A stretch of DNA of 40,152 nt, taken from the NCBI GenBank assembly GCA_020024615.1, contig JAHHTP010000015.1, positions 1-40,152 of the forward strand, read 5' to 3'. Within the stretch, counting starts at the first letter, position 1. The number at the start of each line of letters is the position of its first letter. Positions 1 through 7,315 of this stretch are shown in pieces. The position numbers and the translations under genes are program-made. The notes under the pieces are model-generated. The model searched no databases and was not told the origin of the DNA. It saw only the letters and a list, made by a program, of their open reading frames with translations. Origin of the DNA: Oscillospiraceae bacterium. Lineage in GTDB: Bacteria; Bacillota; Clostridia; Oscillospirales; Ruminococcaceae.

Positions 1-30
1 GAAGAAGGAAAATCCATCTTCCGCTTTTTG
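1..30 (+). terminator. Intrinsic terminator of a gene upstream of the window
   Basis: Bases 1-21 fold as GAAGA/GGA pairing with TCC/TCTTC around an AAA loop with one A-A mismatch, and are followed by CGC and five T. The stem may continue beyond the window edge. It would end a rightward transcript entering from outside. Confidence 0.5.
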
Positions 31-88
31 GTTTTGTATGGTATAATGCTGTTAGATAAATTGGAATAAGACTAAGAACAGATTGTAT

Positions 89-529
89 CTAATTTTCCTT
101 TGTGAATCGCTCTAACTCTTCCACATTATATGCTTTTGTCCAATGGTACGGCTGTAATTCTTTCAGTTCTACAAACAACAGTTCCCCGTTTTGGGTTGTA
201 ACACCGACCTGTACATCTCCCCCCCAGTATCTTAATCGTTCCTGACAAATACCGCAGGGAGACAGAACTTTGTACGGAGAATTTTCGTCATCCCTCACAA
301 TGCAGAGACAATGGGTGACCTTTTCGTTATATTTATGTGCATCGCACATGGCACCGACTTCAATGCACAGTATTGCAGAGCTGTTGGCTGTCTCAATCGC
401 AACACTGGAAAAATAGTGGTCCTCCTGCGTGCGGATCACCGCAGCACCGCCCCAGCCTGTAGGATACCTTTTCTCAATCAACTCTTTTGCGATTTCCAAC
501 ATTTTATTTTCAATTTCTGGATTTCTCAT
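89..529 (-). CDS. Cytidine/blasticidin-S deaminase-like zinc hydrolase
   Basis: Zinc-dependent nucleoside-deaminase fold of about 146 residues, the usual size of a small tetrameric cytidine deaminase. The zinc-site halves are visible as CIE near residues 55-57 (Cys ligand and proton-shuttle Glu) and PCGIC near 91-95 (two Cys ligands). The substrate could be cytidine or deoxycytidine in pyrimidine salvage, or another cytosine nucleoside as in blasticidin-S deaminase; the sequence does not decide. Start: an ATG at 535 sits only 1 nt from the GGAG ribosome site, whereas the ATG at 529 has 7 nt spacing, so 529 is preferred. It is the last leftward gene after the acylation cluster, separated from it by a strong hairpin at 560-589; I see no good promoter of its own, so it may depend on read-through. 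Confidence 0.87.
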   Translation of the reverse strand: MRNPEIENKMLEIAKELIEKRYPTGWGGAAVIRTQEDHYFSSVAIETANSSAILCIEVGAMCDAHKYNEKVTHCLCIVRDDENSPYKVLSPCGICQERLRYWGGDVQVGVTTQNGELLFVELKELQPYHWTKAYNVEELERFTKEN

Positions 530-546
530 TTTCATTCTCCTAAAGG

Positions 547-589
547 AAAAACTCTTGAACTGTTCAACTTATTCCGATAAGTCGAACAG
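547..589 (-). terminator. Strong hairpin, terminator or attenuator
   Basis: On the minus strand 13 bases (589-577) pair with 572-560 with a single G-U pair around the tetraloop CGGA; after 6-7 nt comes a run of five T (minus sense of 547-551). It lies between the CrtO-like gene and the deaminase gene. The displaced T tract makes it an imperfect terminator, so it could reduce rather than stop transcription into the deaminase gene. Confidence 0.6.
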
Positions 590-678
590 CTTTGTCCTGA
601 ATATAAATTACTCGTGAACAGTAGTCCGATCATCTCTCTGCCGCTTTTTTATCTAAGTTTGTTGTCTCGAAAATATCA

Positions 679-1260
679 CTATGTTAATCGTGAAATGTCC
701 TTGCTGAGCAGAACATGTTGACGAGCATTTTTCTGCTTTTCCAAAATTCTTACAATTCTTGGGCGGTTATATCTCTGAATCATCACAAAACTCAGGTCAA
801 ACAATGCAGACAATAAAGAAGTAATTAGAAACACGGGGAATGCCCCCACATAATTTACAGCCAAAAGCGGGAGAAAACTGAGTAATACAATAATTTCATG
901 AACAATTTCTGCTTGACACATTGCCTGAGCAATTTCACTCATTGTATGTTTTTTCCCGTCAAACAGCTCTGGATTATAGGTGGGCATTTTTTGTTTCCAA
1001 CACTTTATACGTAACATTTGGTACAATTTCGTCTCCCATTTTCTGGGGCAAAACCATGGTGCATTATAATCCGCGTGATTATGCATAACAGAATTTACCA
1101 CAGCCCCTACAAACAGCCGCATCCCAAAATGATACAGAAATGTGGATGCCGTGATAGAGAGGGACAGAAAAGGACCATCATTACGCCCACTATTCATAGT
1201 CCACAGTCCAGTTGTAAGGATTATGAGAATAAGTGTACTCCTTTTCATTGCTTTAGCCAT
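679..1260 (-). CDS. CrtO-like (glycosyl-diaponeurosporenoate) acyltransferase family membrane protein
   Basis: 193-residue protein with hydrophobic segments near 7-22, 34-54, 118-136 and 138-160. Family-like signatures are the block NHADYNAPWF (61-70), KWETKLY..K.WK..PTY (74-95) and QRYNRPRIVRI (162-172), which match the pattern of the CrtO family named after the staphyloxanthin acyltransferase of Staphylococcus. No other carotenoid gene is in the window, so the staphyloxanthin reaction is unlikely; acyl transfer to another lipid-linked or glycosylated acceptor is an inference. It starts 45 nt after the SGNH gene with a good AAGGGGAG ribosome site at 9 nt, consistent with membership of the same leftward operon. 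Confidence 0.75.
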   Translation of the reverse strand: MAKAMKRSTLILIILTTGLWTMNSGRNDGPFLSLSITASTFLYHFGMRLFVGAVVNSVMHNHADYNAPWFCPRKWETKLYQMLRIKCWKQKMPTYNPELFDGKKHTMSEIAQAMCQAEIVHEIIVLLSFLPLLAVNYVGAFPVFLITSLLSALFDLSFVMIQRYNRPRIVRILEKQKNARQHVLLSKDISRLT

Positions 1261-1305
1261 GAGATGCTTCTCCCCTTTGTGGTGAATATTGTAGCATATT
1301 TTCTC

Positions 1306-2196
1306 TTAATTTGTTAACAAATCTCCATAGTTTTCTTTTACATATGATCCAATGTACTTGGTTACCTTTGCTGCCCCATATTTATTTAAATGATTTCCAT
1401 TGTCTTTGAAATCTGTTTTCAACTCCAGACCATATAAATCGTGCTGAATGTTCAGATCGACGAACGGCAATTTGTATTCATTTGCCAAATCACGCACAGC
1501 GTTGTGATTTGCATAAGTCCATGAGTGTGGGCTTGGCAGTTCCAGCAGTAATACGGGGATGTTGTTTTTTTGACAGGTTTTGATAAACTCGTCAATTTCC
1601 TTTGTATTATGCTGGGATATTGCAGCGGCTGCTGTATTGGGATCTCCCATATAATCTTCCGGAAAATCCAAATTACCAACTCGATCGGAGCTGATAAAGC
1701 CTTTGTTGACATCCACTGTGTTTTTTCTGCTGGGATACTGATAAAAGTCTCTAAATTTCAGTTCTTTCCAGCGAGAATGGTAAATAAAGATTGGAGCAAA
1801 CAAATTAAAATCGCTTACATACTGACTTCTTTCTTCAAAAAAACAGTCCGTTTCCAAAATAATCAGCTTTGGCTCTTGATTTTTTAAAGTCTTTTCCAGT
1901 AAGTCGTTGATATTTTCCATATTCTGGAGCATTCTTCCCGAAGCATATGAGGTATATCCATATTTTTTAGATAATATTTCCGGCATAAAACCGGAATACA
2001 CATCAGAATTACCGTAGACCATGATGTCTAAAGAGTTCTTAGGCTCAGCCAGAAATCCCATACCGTTGTAGTAAAGGGAACCGCCGGAGTCGTTGATATC
2101 TTTGGGTGTGACGATCATGCTCAGATATAAAAATATGCAAAGACTGAGTACTGCACAAGCCAATGCAACAAGACACTTCTTCAATTTTGTATTCAT
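1306..2196 (-). CDS. SGNH/GDSL (DltD-like) membrane-anchored acyl esterase/transferase
   Basis: 296 residues: an N-terminal membrane anchor (about 6-28) followed by an extracytoplasmic SGNH-type domain. Block I is seen as GNSDVYSG with probable nucleophile S64, and block V as DNGNHLN with D265 and H269. DltD proteins do the final step of D-alanine transfer onto lipoteichoic acid outside the membrane, and a comparable role with the neighbouring MBOAT is the natural reading. Start: the ATG at 2196 has GGAGGA at 7 nt; the longer frame back to 2250 would overlap the MBOAT gene deeply and has no ribosome site. One base separates it from the MBOAT stop, implying translational coupling. Confidence 0.85.
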   Translation of the reverse strand: MNTKLKKCLVALACAVLSLCIFLYLSMIVTPKDINDSGGSLYYNGMGFLAEPKNSLDIMVYGNSDVYSGFMPEILSKKYGYTSYASGRMLQNMENINDLLEKTLKNQEPKLIILETDCFFEERSQYVSDFNLFAPIFIYHSRWKELKFRDFYQYPSRKNTVDVNKGFISSDRVGNLDFPEDYMGDPNTAAAAISQHNTKEIDEFIKTCQKNNIPVLLLELPSPHSWTYANHNAVRDLANEYKLPFVDLNIQHDLYGLELKTDFKDNGNHLNKYGAAKVTKYIGSYVKENYGDLLTN

Positions 2197-2197
2197 A

Positions 2198-3751
2198 TTA
2201 GAATCCTCCATAAATCGGGTCTGGGGCAATGTAGTCCAACCCGTATGCACCGAAAATAATAATCACACAAAACAGGAAGAAGCAAACACTATACCGCTGA
2301 TAGGGTTTTAAAGCATTATACTTTTGTTCAATATCATAGTGGAAAAGCTTCATGACAGCACCTGCAATCATTATCAGCGTGGATAGAACCAGTACAGCAA
2401 AGTCTGGAGCTTCTAGAATCTGGAACAGTTCAAAATGTTCACCAGAATGGAATAAAGAACCTATCATTTTGAAAAAAACTGTCATATTTTCAGCACGGAA
2501 CATAATCATGCCGATTAGGACAAAAATCCAAGTTTTGAAAATGCTGAGACTTTTCAGGATTTTGTTCTGCTGATTCATATTGTGCTTGAGCATCAATTTC
2601 GTTACCATAGGGGACAGAATATTGAACGATAAAATCAATAGGAAATAATAAAGACCGTAGCATATGTATTTTGTGCTTGCGCCATGCCACAATCCGGTCA
2701 AGAGCCATACCATAAATAAAGACACTGTTACGGAAACACAGTTTCCTACATTGAAGCTCATCTTTTTGGTAAGCTTTCTGAGCCACTGAGAGGTGGATAC
2801 AGGGTAGAACACATAATCTCGAAAGAAAGACCCCAGGGAAATATGCCATCTTCTCCAGAAATCAGCAACATTTTCCGCTAAAAATGGCATATCAAAGTTT
2901 TTGCTCAGTTCAATTCCGAAAATATTAGAAACGCCACGAGCAATGTCGATATAACCGACAAACTCTGCATACAACTGTAGCGTGAATGCGATACCGCCCA
3001 AAAGAATTGTGAAACCACCATATTGCTGGTAGTTGCTGAATACGGCATCGGAAATGATAGCAGCACGGTTTGCAACCATAAAGATCTCAAATATGCCCCA
3101 TAAAATTCGAATAATGCCACTGTATAAACTGTCAACTGTGATGCGTTTGCCACTGGAAAGTAGCGGCATTAAAAGGTCATATCTTCCGAAGGGACCTTCA
3201 TGTAGTTGCGGAAAATAGGCAATAAATAACGCCAGTTTTAGCACATTGCGCTCAGATTTATACTTTCCTCGGAACACATCGACAACATAGCTGATTGCCT
3301 GCAATGTGTAGTAGGACAAACCAAGCGGTACCGCAATTTTAATAATCAGCGGCACGGTGTTGAAACCGAATAGATTTAAAAACTGCGAAGTAGAGGTGCT
3401 GAAAAAGTTGAAGTATTTCAGCGCAAGCAGAATGCCTAGATTAATAATGATATAGAAGAATACGACAACTTTTTTCTGCTGTTTCACTTTTGCTTTGATT
3501 TGCTTTTTGACAGCTTTTTCAAGCCCCGTCGTATCATTTTTTGCTACAATGTTATCCATGAGGATACCGGCAAAATAAGTGGTTAAGATTGTTGCAAGGA
3601 TGAAAACTGCACCAAAGCCGTTCATCACTAGGATGCAAAGTACGCTGCTGGCCAGCAGCGCAAGATAGCGGTGTTTTTGCGGAGTAACTGTGTAAAAAAG
3701 TATAGATACAAGTGTGAAAATGGATAAAACGAGTAGAAACTTATAGGGCAT
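2198..3751 (-). CDS. DltB-like MBOAT O-acyltransferase with DltX-like C-terminal tail
   Basis: 517-residue polytopic membrane O-acyltransferase of the DltB/AlgI type. The family blocks are FWRRWHISLGSFFRDYVFYP (298-317, H303) and GLWHGAS (353-359) with the catalytic His at 356. Such proteins accept an acyl group from a cytosolic carrier and pass it across the membrane. The last 30 residues are unusual: a final membrane segment (about 490-500), then GAYG and the terminus DPIYGGF. This resembles the separate microprotein DltX, a single TM helix followed by a YG pair and a C-terminal FIYNxF-type motif whose Tyr is reported to carry D-alanine. No separate dltX is present. Start 3751 has GGAGAG at 8 nt; the longer frame to 3790 runs into the carrier gene. 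Confidence 0.92.
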   Translation of the reverse strand: MPYKFLLVLSIFTLVSILFYTVTPQKHRYLALLASSVLCILVMNGFGAVFILATILTTYFAGILMDNIVAKNDTTGLEKAVKKQIKAKVKQQKKVVVFFYIIINLGILLALKYFNFFSTSTSQFLNLFGFNTVPLIIKIAVPLGLSYYTLQAISYVVDVFRGKYKSERNVLKLALFIAYFPQLHEGPFGRYDLLMPLLSSGKRITVDSLYSGIIRILWGIFEIFMVANRAAIISDAVFSNYQQYGGFTILLGGIAFTLQLYAEFVGYIDIARGVSNIFGIELSKNFDMPFLAENVADFWRRWHISLGSFFRDYVFYPVSTSQWLRKLTKKMSFNVGNCVSVTVSLFMVWLLTGLWHGASTKYICYGLYYFLLILSFNILSPMVTKLMLKHNMNQQNKILKSLSIFKTWIFVLIGMIMFRAENMTVFFKMIGSLFHSGEHFELFQILEAPDFAVLVLSTLIMIAGAVMKLFHYDIEQKYNALKPYQRYSVCFFLFCVIIIFGAYGLDYIAPDPIYGGF

Positions 3752-3756
3752 TGTGC

Positions 3757-3984
3757 TTACTCTCCATCCAGTTCCTGCACCAAAGCCCACATACTATCGA
3801 CAGAGTTAAAATTTTCAGGCAGCAGATGAAGAGGGGTAATTTCGATGTCAAATTCTTCATTTAGTGCAGCAACCAGCTTCACAATATTTAGTGAAGTTAG
3901 AATTTTCGAGTCCACCAAGTCTGTTGCATTCTTAAAGTCTACATTTGGGATGATTTTTTCCAACAGTGCGTAAATTCTTTCCAT
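3757..3984 (-). CDS. DltC-like acyl/peptidyl carrier protein
   Basis: 75-residue acidic four-helix carrier. The phosphopantetheine site is ILTSLN with the attachment Ser at residue 31, followed by a typical helix II and FDIEI. The residue before the Ser is Thr rather than the near-invariant Asp of DSL motifs, which may retune recognition by the encoded phosphopantetheinyl transferase. Start: the ATG at 3999 overlaps its own GGAGG, while the ATG at 3984 has GGAGG at 8 nt, so 3984 is chosen (5 residues shorter). It sits between the adenylating enzyme and the MBOAT, the same order as dltA-dltC-dltB rearranged, and should hold the activated acyl group as a thioester. Confidence 0.88.
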   Translation of the reverse strand: MERIYALLEKIIPNVDFKNATDLVDSKILTSLNIVKLVAALNEEFDIEITPLHLLPENFNSVDSMWALVQELDGE

Positions 3985-3998
3985 GATTTTAACCTCCA

Positions 3999-5516
3999 TT
4001 AAACTTTTAACATGATATTTAAAATTTCTTTTCTATCGATTTTTCCATTTGCATTTTTGGGGAATATATCGAATCGCTTAAACATTGAAGGACGCATATA
4101 GTGGGGCAACAAGTTTTGAGCGGATTCATCCAATTCTGCGTTCAAATCCTTCTGGCTTTCGTACGCCAAAAGCAGTCGATCGGTAACAGCGTCATACACA
4201 CAAACCGTCAATTCTACATGCTCTACGGTATTTAAAGCAGCTTCTATTTCGCTCGGTTCAATGCGATAGCCTAGATGTTTGATTTGGAAATCTTTTCTTC
4301 CTACATATTCCAGTTCACCATATTCATTCCGGTGAACCAGGTCGCCGGTGCGGTACACGGTTTCTCTGTAGTGATCGTGTAAGGGATTCTGGACAAAGGC
4401 TTCTGCTGTTTTTTCAGGGTTACAGAAATAGCCGCTTGCAACAAAGGGGCCACCCACATATAGTTCGCCTACAGAATTGTCCAAAACTTCGTGTCCATCG
4501 TTGTCAATCAGGAATAAATTGCAGTTATCACAAGCGATTCCAATAGGTAAGGACTGGTTTTCTGCAAAATCCCTGTTTACAATGTAATAGGTGCAAATAT
4601 CTGTTGTTTCCGTAGGTCCAAACAGGTTTGCATACAGAAGGTTGGGCAGATACTGCTTCCAGTAGTTTAAGTATTTGACTGGCATTACCTCTCCAGCGAA
4701 TAGAACGGTTGTTAGTGTTTTCGGCAGACAATACTTAAATAGGTCAAATTTCGCTACAATGCCAAGGGCAGAGGGTACCCAGTAAATGGTATTGATCTTT
4801 CGCTGATCCATAAAAGAAATCAGTTTTGCAGGGAAGGTGAAGTAGTTTTTTGGAATAATCTGATAGGTAGCACCGGTAAAGATGCTTCCATAAAAATCAG
4901 ACACAGACATACTAAAATATAGGGAAGTCTGAGAGCCAAAAACGGTATCACTGTTGATGTGGAAACAGTTTGTGAACCAGTGGATATAGCTGATTACATT
5001 CAAATTGGTCAGCAGTGCGCCTTTGGGGACGCCTGTGGAGCCGGAAGTAAACAGCGCATAGGCAGGGTCACTGGAAGTAGCATTTTTTTGAATTTCTGCA
5101 ATGACATTATCATCTCTCTGATCTGATGAAAGAGCGTTTTCGTAGTTTAGTTTGCAAATAGAGTCGTCAAAAGTTTCGACAATTTCCTGAAATTCCGATT
5201 CATAAATAATCATAGCCGGAGAAAGGGTGTTCAGGATTTTTTCGATTCTCTGACGGGGCGATTCAAAGTCCAAAACCACATAATAATTGCCACTGTATAA
5301 AACGCTTAACATCGCAGCAGGCAGAGAAACGCTTCTTTTCATAAACAGCGCAATCGGTTTTTTGCGGATATTATGGGAAGCAATTTGGCAGGCAACATTT
5401 CTTGCAGTGCTACGAAGCTGCTCGTATGTTAGTTGATTGTCGATATCTCCTACCGCAATATTCTGCGGATATTTGCTTACCGTACTTTCAAAATATTCAA
5501 TGATTATTTTCTTCAT
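3999..5516 (-). CDS. DltA-like adenylating enzyme (stand-alone NRPS A domain) with altered substrate pocket
   Basis: 505-residue AMP-forming ligase expected to adenylate a carboxylic acid and load it on the carrier encoded next. Core motifs are intact: A3 P-loop LFTSGSTGVPKG (155-166), A5 GPTE (300-303), A7 YRTGD (388-392), A8 GRKDFQIKHLGYRIEP (406-421), A10 lysine K492 in NGKIDR. In motif A4 the line YFSMSVSDF (200-208) has Ser202 where NRPS domains and DltA carry the Asp that binds the substrate alpha-amino group. The Cys that shapes the D-alanine pocket of DltA is also replaced (region SALGIVAKFDL, 249-259, Val at the aligned place). Annotation as D-alanine ligase would therefore be unsafe. 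Stop overlaps the ribosome site of the carrier gene; start lies 1 nt after the upstream stop. Confidence 0.92.
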   Translation of the reverse strand: MKKIIIEYFESTVSKYPQNIAVGDIDNQLTYEQLRSTARNVACQIASHNIRKKPIALFMKRSVSLPAAMLSVLYSGNYYVVLDFESPRQRIEKILNTLSPAMIIYESEFQEIVETFDDSICKLNYENALSSDQRDDNVIAEIQKNATSSDPAYALFTSGSTGVPKGALLTNLNVISYIHWFTNCFHINSDTVFGSQTSLYFSMSVSDFYGSIFTGATYQIIPKNYFTFPAKLISFMDQRKINTIYWVPSALGIVAKFDLFKYCLPKTLTTVLFAGEVMPVKYLNYWKQYLPNLLYANLFGPTETTDICTYYIVNRDFAENQSLPIGIACDNCNLFLIDNDGHEVLDNSVGELYVGGPFVASGYFCNPEKTAEAFVQNPLHDHYRETVYRTGDLVHRNEYGELEYVGRKDFQIKHLGYRIEPSEIEAALNTVEHVELTVCVYDAVTDRLLLAYESQKDLNAELDESAQNLLPHYMRPSMFKRFDIFPKNANGKIDRKEILNIMLKV

Positions 5517-5517
5517 G

Positions 5518-6174
5518 TCATCTCCATTCCTGTATTATCGAGGGAAACTGATCATCGTTTGGGCTGCAGATCGATAATACTGTGTCGCTTATGAGATAGC
5601 TATTGATATAGAAATCTCCTACGAGGTCGTTTTTGAGGGATATTGGAAAATGTGCCAGATTAAACTGTATTGGCGTAACATCTAATTGATTCCACGGATA
5701 ATGAAGACCCTCACCAATACACTTGATATAGCTCTCTTTTCTGGTCCAAATCAAGGTGAATGCGACAGCTTGATCTTCATAATTCTGCACAAAGTTTTTT
5801 TCATGCTCTGTGAAGAAGTATTTTATGACCGCTTTGTCTACCGGTTTGATGATTTCGCAGTCTACGCCAATTCTTTCGGCGTTTTCGACTGCCACAACAA
5901 GTCCATTGCCACAGTATGAGCGACTAAAGCAAATATCCCGATGATTTTTGATATAGGGTTTTTGCGAAACTTGACCGCATATTTGAACATCTGTAATGTC
6001 AAAACATTGGGCAATGAGCTTTTGTGTAAGCTGTTCTGCTGCAATAAATCGCTGTTTTTCTTGGTCGCTGAATAGCTTCTCCGCTCGTTCTTTCCGTTCG
6101 GGAGATAACGTAAAGCTTGCGGTAGCACTTTCACCAAGTTGTATAAAGTCTTTAACATATACGATATTTTTCAT
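5518..6174 (-). CDS. Sfp-type 4'-phosphopantetheinyl transferase
   Basis: 218 residues, the usual length of the Sfp/EntD group. The magnesium and CoA-binding motifs are IGVDCE (102-107) and WTRKESYIK (143-151). It transfers the phosphopantetheine arm of coenzyme A to a carrier-protein serine. Its position between the hydrolase and adenylating enzyme suggests that it primes the carrier at 3757-3984. Classical dlt operons do not encode their own transferase, so this is a distinguishing trait. The start codon overlaps the hydrolase stop (ATGA), giving tight coupling. Confidence 0.93.
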   Translation of the reverse strand: MKNIVYVKDFIQLGESATASFTLSPERKERAEKLFSDQEKQRFIAAEQLTQKLIAQCFDITDVQICGQVSQKPYIKNHRDICFSRSYCGNGLVVAVENAERIGVDCEIIKPVDKAVIKYFFTEHEKNFVQNYEDQAVAFTLIWTRKESYIKCIGEGLHYPWNQLDVTPIQFNLAHFPISLKNDLVGDFYINSYLISDTVLSICSPNDDQFPSIIQEWR

Positions 6175-6836
6175 GTTTTGTTCTGGTAGATTGACAAAAT
6201 ATACTTAGCAATCTGCTGAGAGTGGATTACATAGCTTCCATGCAAATGTCGTTTAAAGACTCTAAGCTTGCAGCCTTTGATATACTTACAAATAAATTTT
6301 GTGTGGGCAAGACGAATGCAATCATGTTCACCAACTGTTAAAAAAGTGGGAATCTTGATTTTTGCCAAGTCTTTTCTGGAAATATGCGGTTCAGCCAGCA
6401 TGAGCCATGCTTTTTTGGATTTTGTTACCAGATATCGTGCTCTGGTAATAAAACGGTTTATCGTTTTTAGTCCATATGGATGTATGTTTACACCGCTTAC
6501 AATCAGCTTTGATAGCAAATTTGGATATTTGCTTGCAAGAATCAGCCCAACAATTCCACCATCGCTGAATCCATAAAGCAGAGGCTTTTGAATTTTAAGC
6601 AACTGAATAAATGCATAAATGTCTGTCGCTTGAGATTCATAATGCAGCTCGTTGGGGCGATAGCTTTTTCCATGCCCCGCCATATCCACCGTAAAGACTG
6701 TAAAAAAATGCTGTAGCATGTCGGTACATTCTTTAAAAATCGACAAATTTTCACCATTGCCATGCAATAGAATAATCGGCTGACCGCTTCCACTTTTTTG
6801 GTAATGGATCAGATTACCATCAATATTGAGAAACAT
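6171..6836 (-). CDS. Alpha/beta-fold hydrolase
   Basis: 221-residue single-domain hydrolase. Visible elements are the oxyanion-hole HGNGE, nucleophile elbow GFSDGG, an acid in VGEHD and the C-terminal catalytic His in the region KRHLHGS. No signal peptide, so cytosolic. As the first gene of the acylation operon it could act as an editing thioesterase that frees misloaded carrier, or as an enzyme preparing the acyl substrate; neither is provable here. Start: ATG at 6836 preceded by AGGAGGAGGATAC; the ATG at 6857 has no ribosome site. Confidence 0.88.
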   Translation of the reverse strand: MFLNIDGNLIHYQKSGSGQPIILLHGNGENLSIFKECTDMLQHFFTVFTVDMAGHGKSYRPNELHYESQATDIYAFIQLLKIQKPLLYGFSDGGIVGLILASKYPNLLSKLIVSGVNIHPYGLKTINRFITRARYLVTKSKKAWLMLAEPHISRKDLAKIKIPTFLTVGEHDCIRLAHTKFICKYIKGCKLRVFKRHLHGSYVIHSQQIAKYILSIYQNKT

Positions 6837-6864
6837 GTATCCTCCTCCTAACTGCATTTTTTCA

Positions 6865-6893
6865 ATTATATCATATATATCATATTATATCAA
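6865..6893 (-). promoter_or_regulatory. Sigma-A promoter of the acylation operon
   Basis: On the minus strand TTGATA (6893-6888), a 17-nt spacer and a perfect TATAAT (6870-6865). Predicted start about 6858, giving a 22-nt leader to the ATG at 6836. It is the only convincing promoter found for the seven genes down to 679. Confidence 0.85.
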
Positions 6894-7072
6894 GAATATT
6901 GGCGTACATAGCCGCAATCTTTATAAAATTTAATATTTTCGTATTTTTTTGAATGAGATTTATTGATCTGCGTACTTATCGAATATGTTTCCATGTATAT
7001 TAGCATCCTGTGTTGGCTATCGCAATACAGGTGTTGTGTGACAAGGTCACTGTAATTGCAGACTGTTTGCGA

Positions 7073-7078
7073 TATAAT
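7073..7078 (+). promoter_or_regulatory. Candidate -10 box for the ferredoxin operon
   Basis: Perfect TATAAT 34 nt upstream of the ferredoxin ATG, but no acceptable -35 box at 15-19 nt and no TGn extension. Either a weak or activator-dependent promoter. Confidence 0.35.
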
Positions 7079-7111
7079 AAAATACATTGATAATAGAGGA
7101 GTGTGTTTAGT

Positions 7112-7315
7112 ATGGTATTGAAGAAGCGAAAAGCGTATGTTGATCAGAATGACTGCGTAGCATGTGGCTGCTGTATAAAAGTTTGCCCGTTATCGGCTAT
7201 TCAGATCGTGAAAGGAATTACAGCACGGGTAGATTTTTCAAAATGTGTGGGCTGTGGAAAATGCGCAAAAGAATGTCCAGCAAGTGTAATTACGATTCAA
7301 GAGGTAGAAGCATGA
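7112..7315 (+). CDS. 2[4Fe-4S] ferredoxin
   Basis: 67-residue bacterial ferredoxin with two cluster-binding sets: CVACGCCIKVCP near 15-26 and CVGCGKCAKECP near 45-56. It carries low-potential electrons in the cytosol. Start: ATG at 7112 has GAGGAG at 10 nt; the GTG at 7103 is only 1 nt from it. The stop overlaps the start of the following membrane iron-sulfur gene (ATGA), so the two proteins are made together and probably form one electron path. Confidence 0.93.
   Translation: MVLKKRKAYVDQNDCVACGCCIKVCPLSAIQIVKGITARVDFSKCVGCGKCAKECPASVITIQEVEA

Noticed and set aside
39..47. TGG-extended TATAAT pointing rightward
   Set aside because: No -35 box and no rightward gene follows; antisense activity against the deaminase cannot be supported.
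6890..7087. 65-residue open frame on the minus strand between the hydrolase and ferredoxin genes
   Set aside because: Starts without a ribosome site, overlaps the operon promoter and has no recognisable domain.
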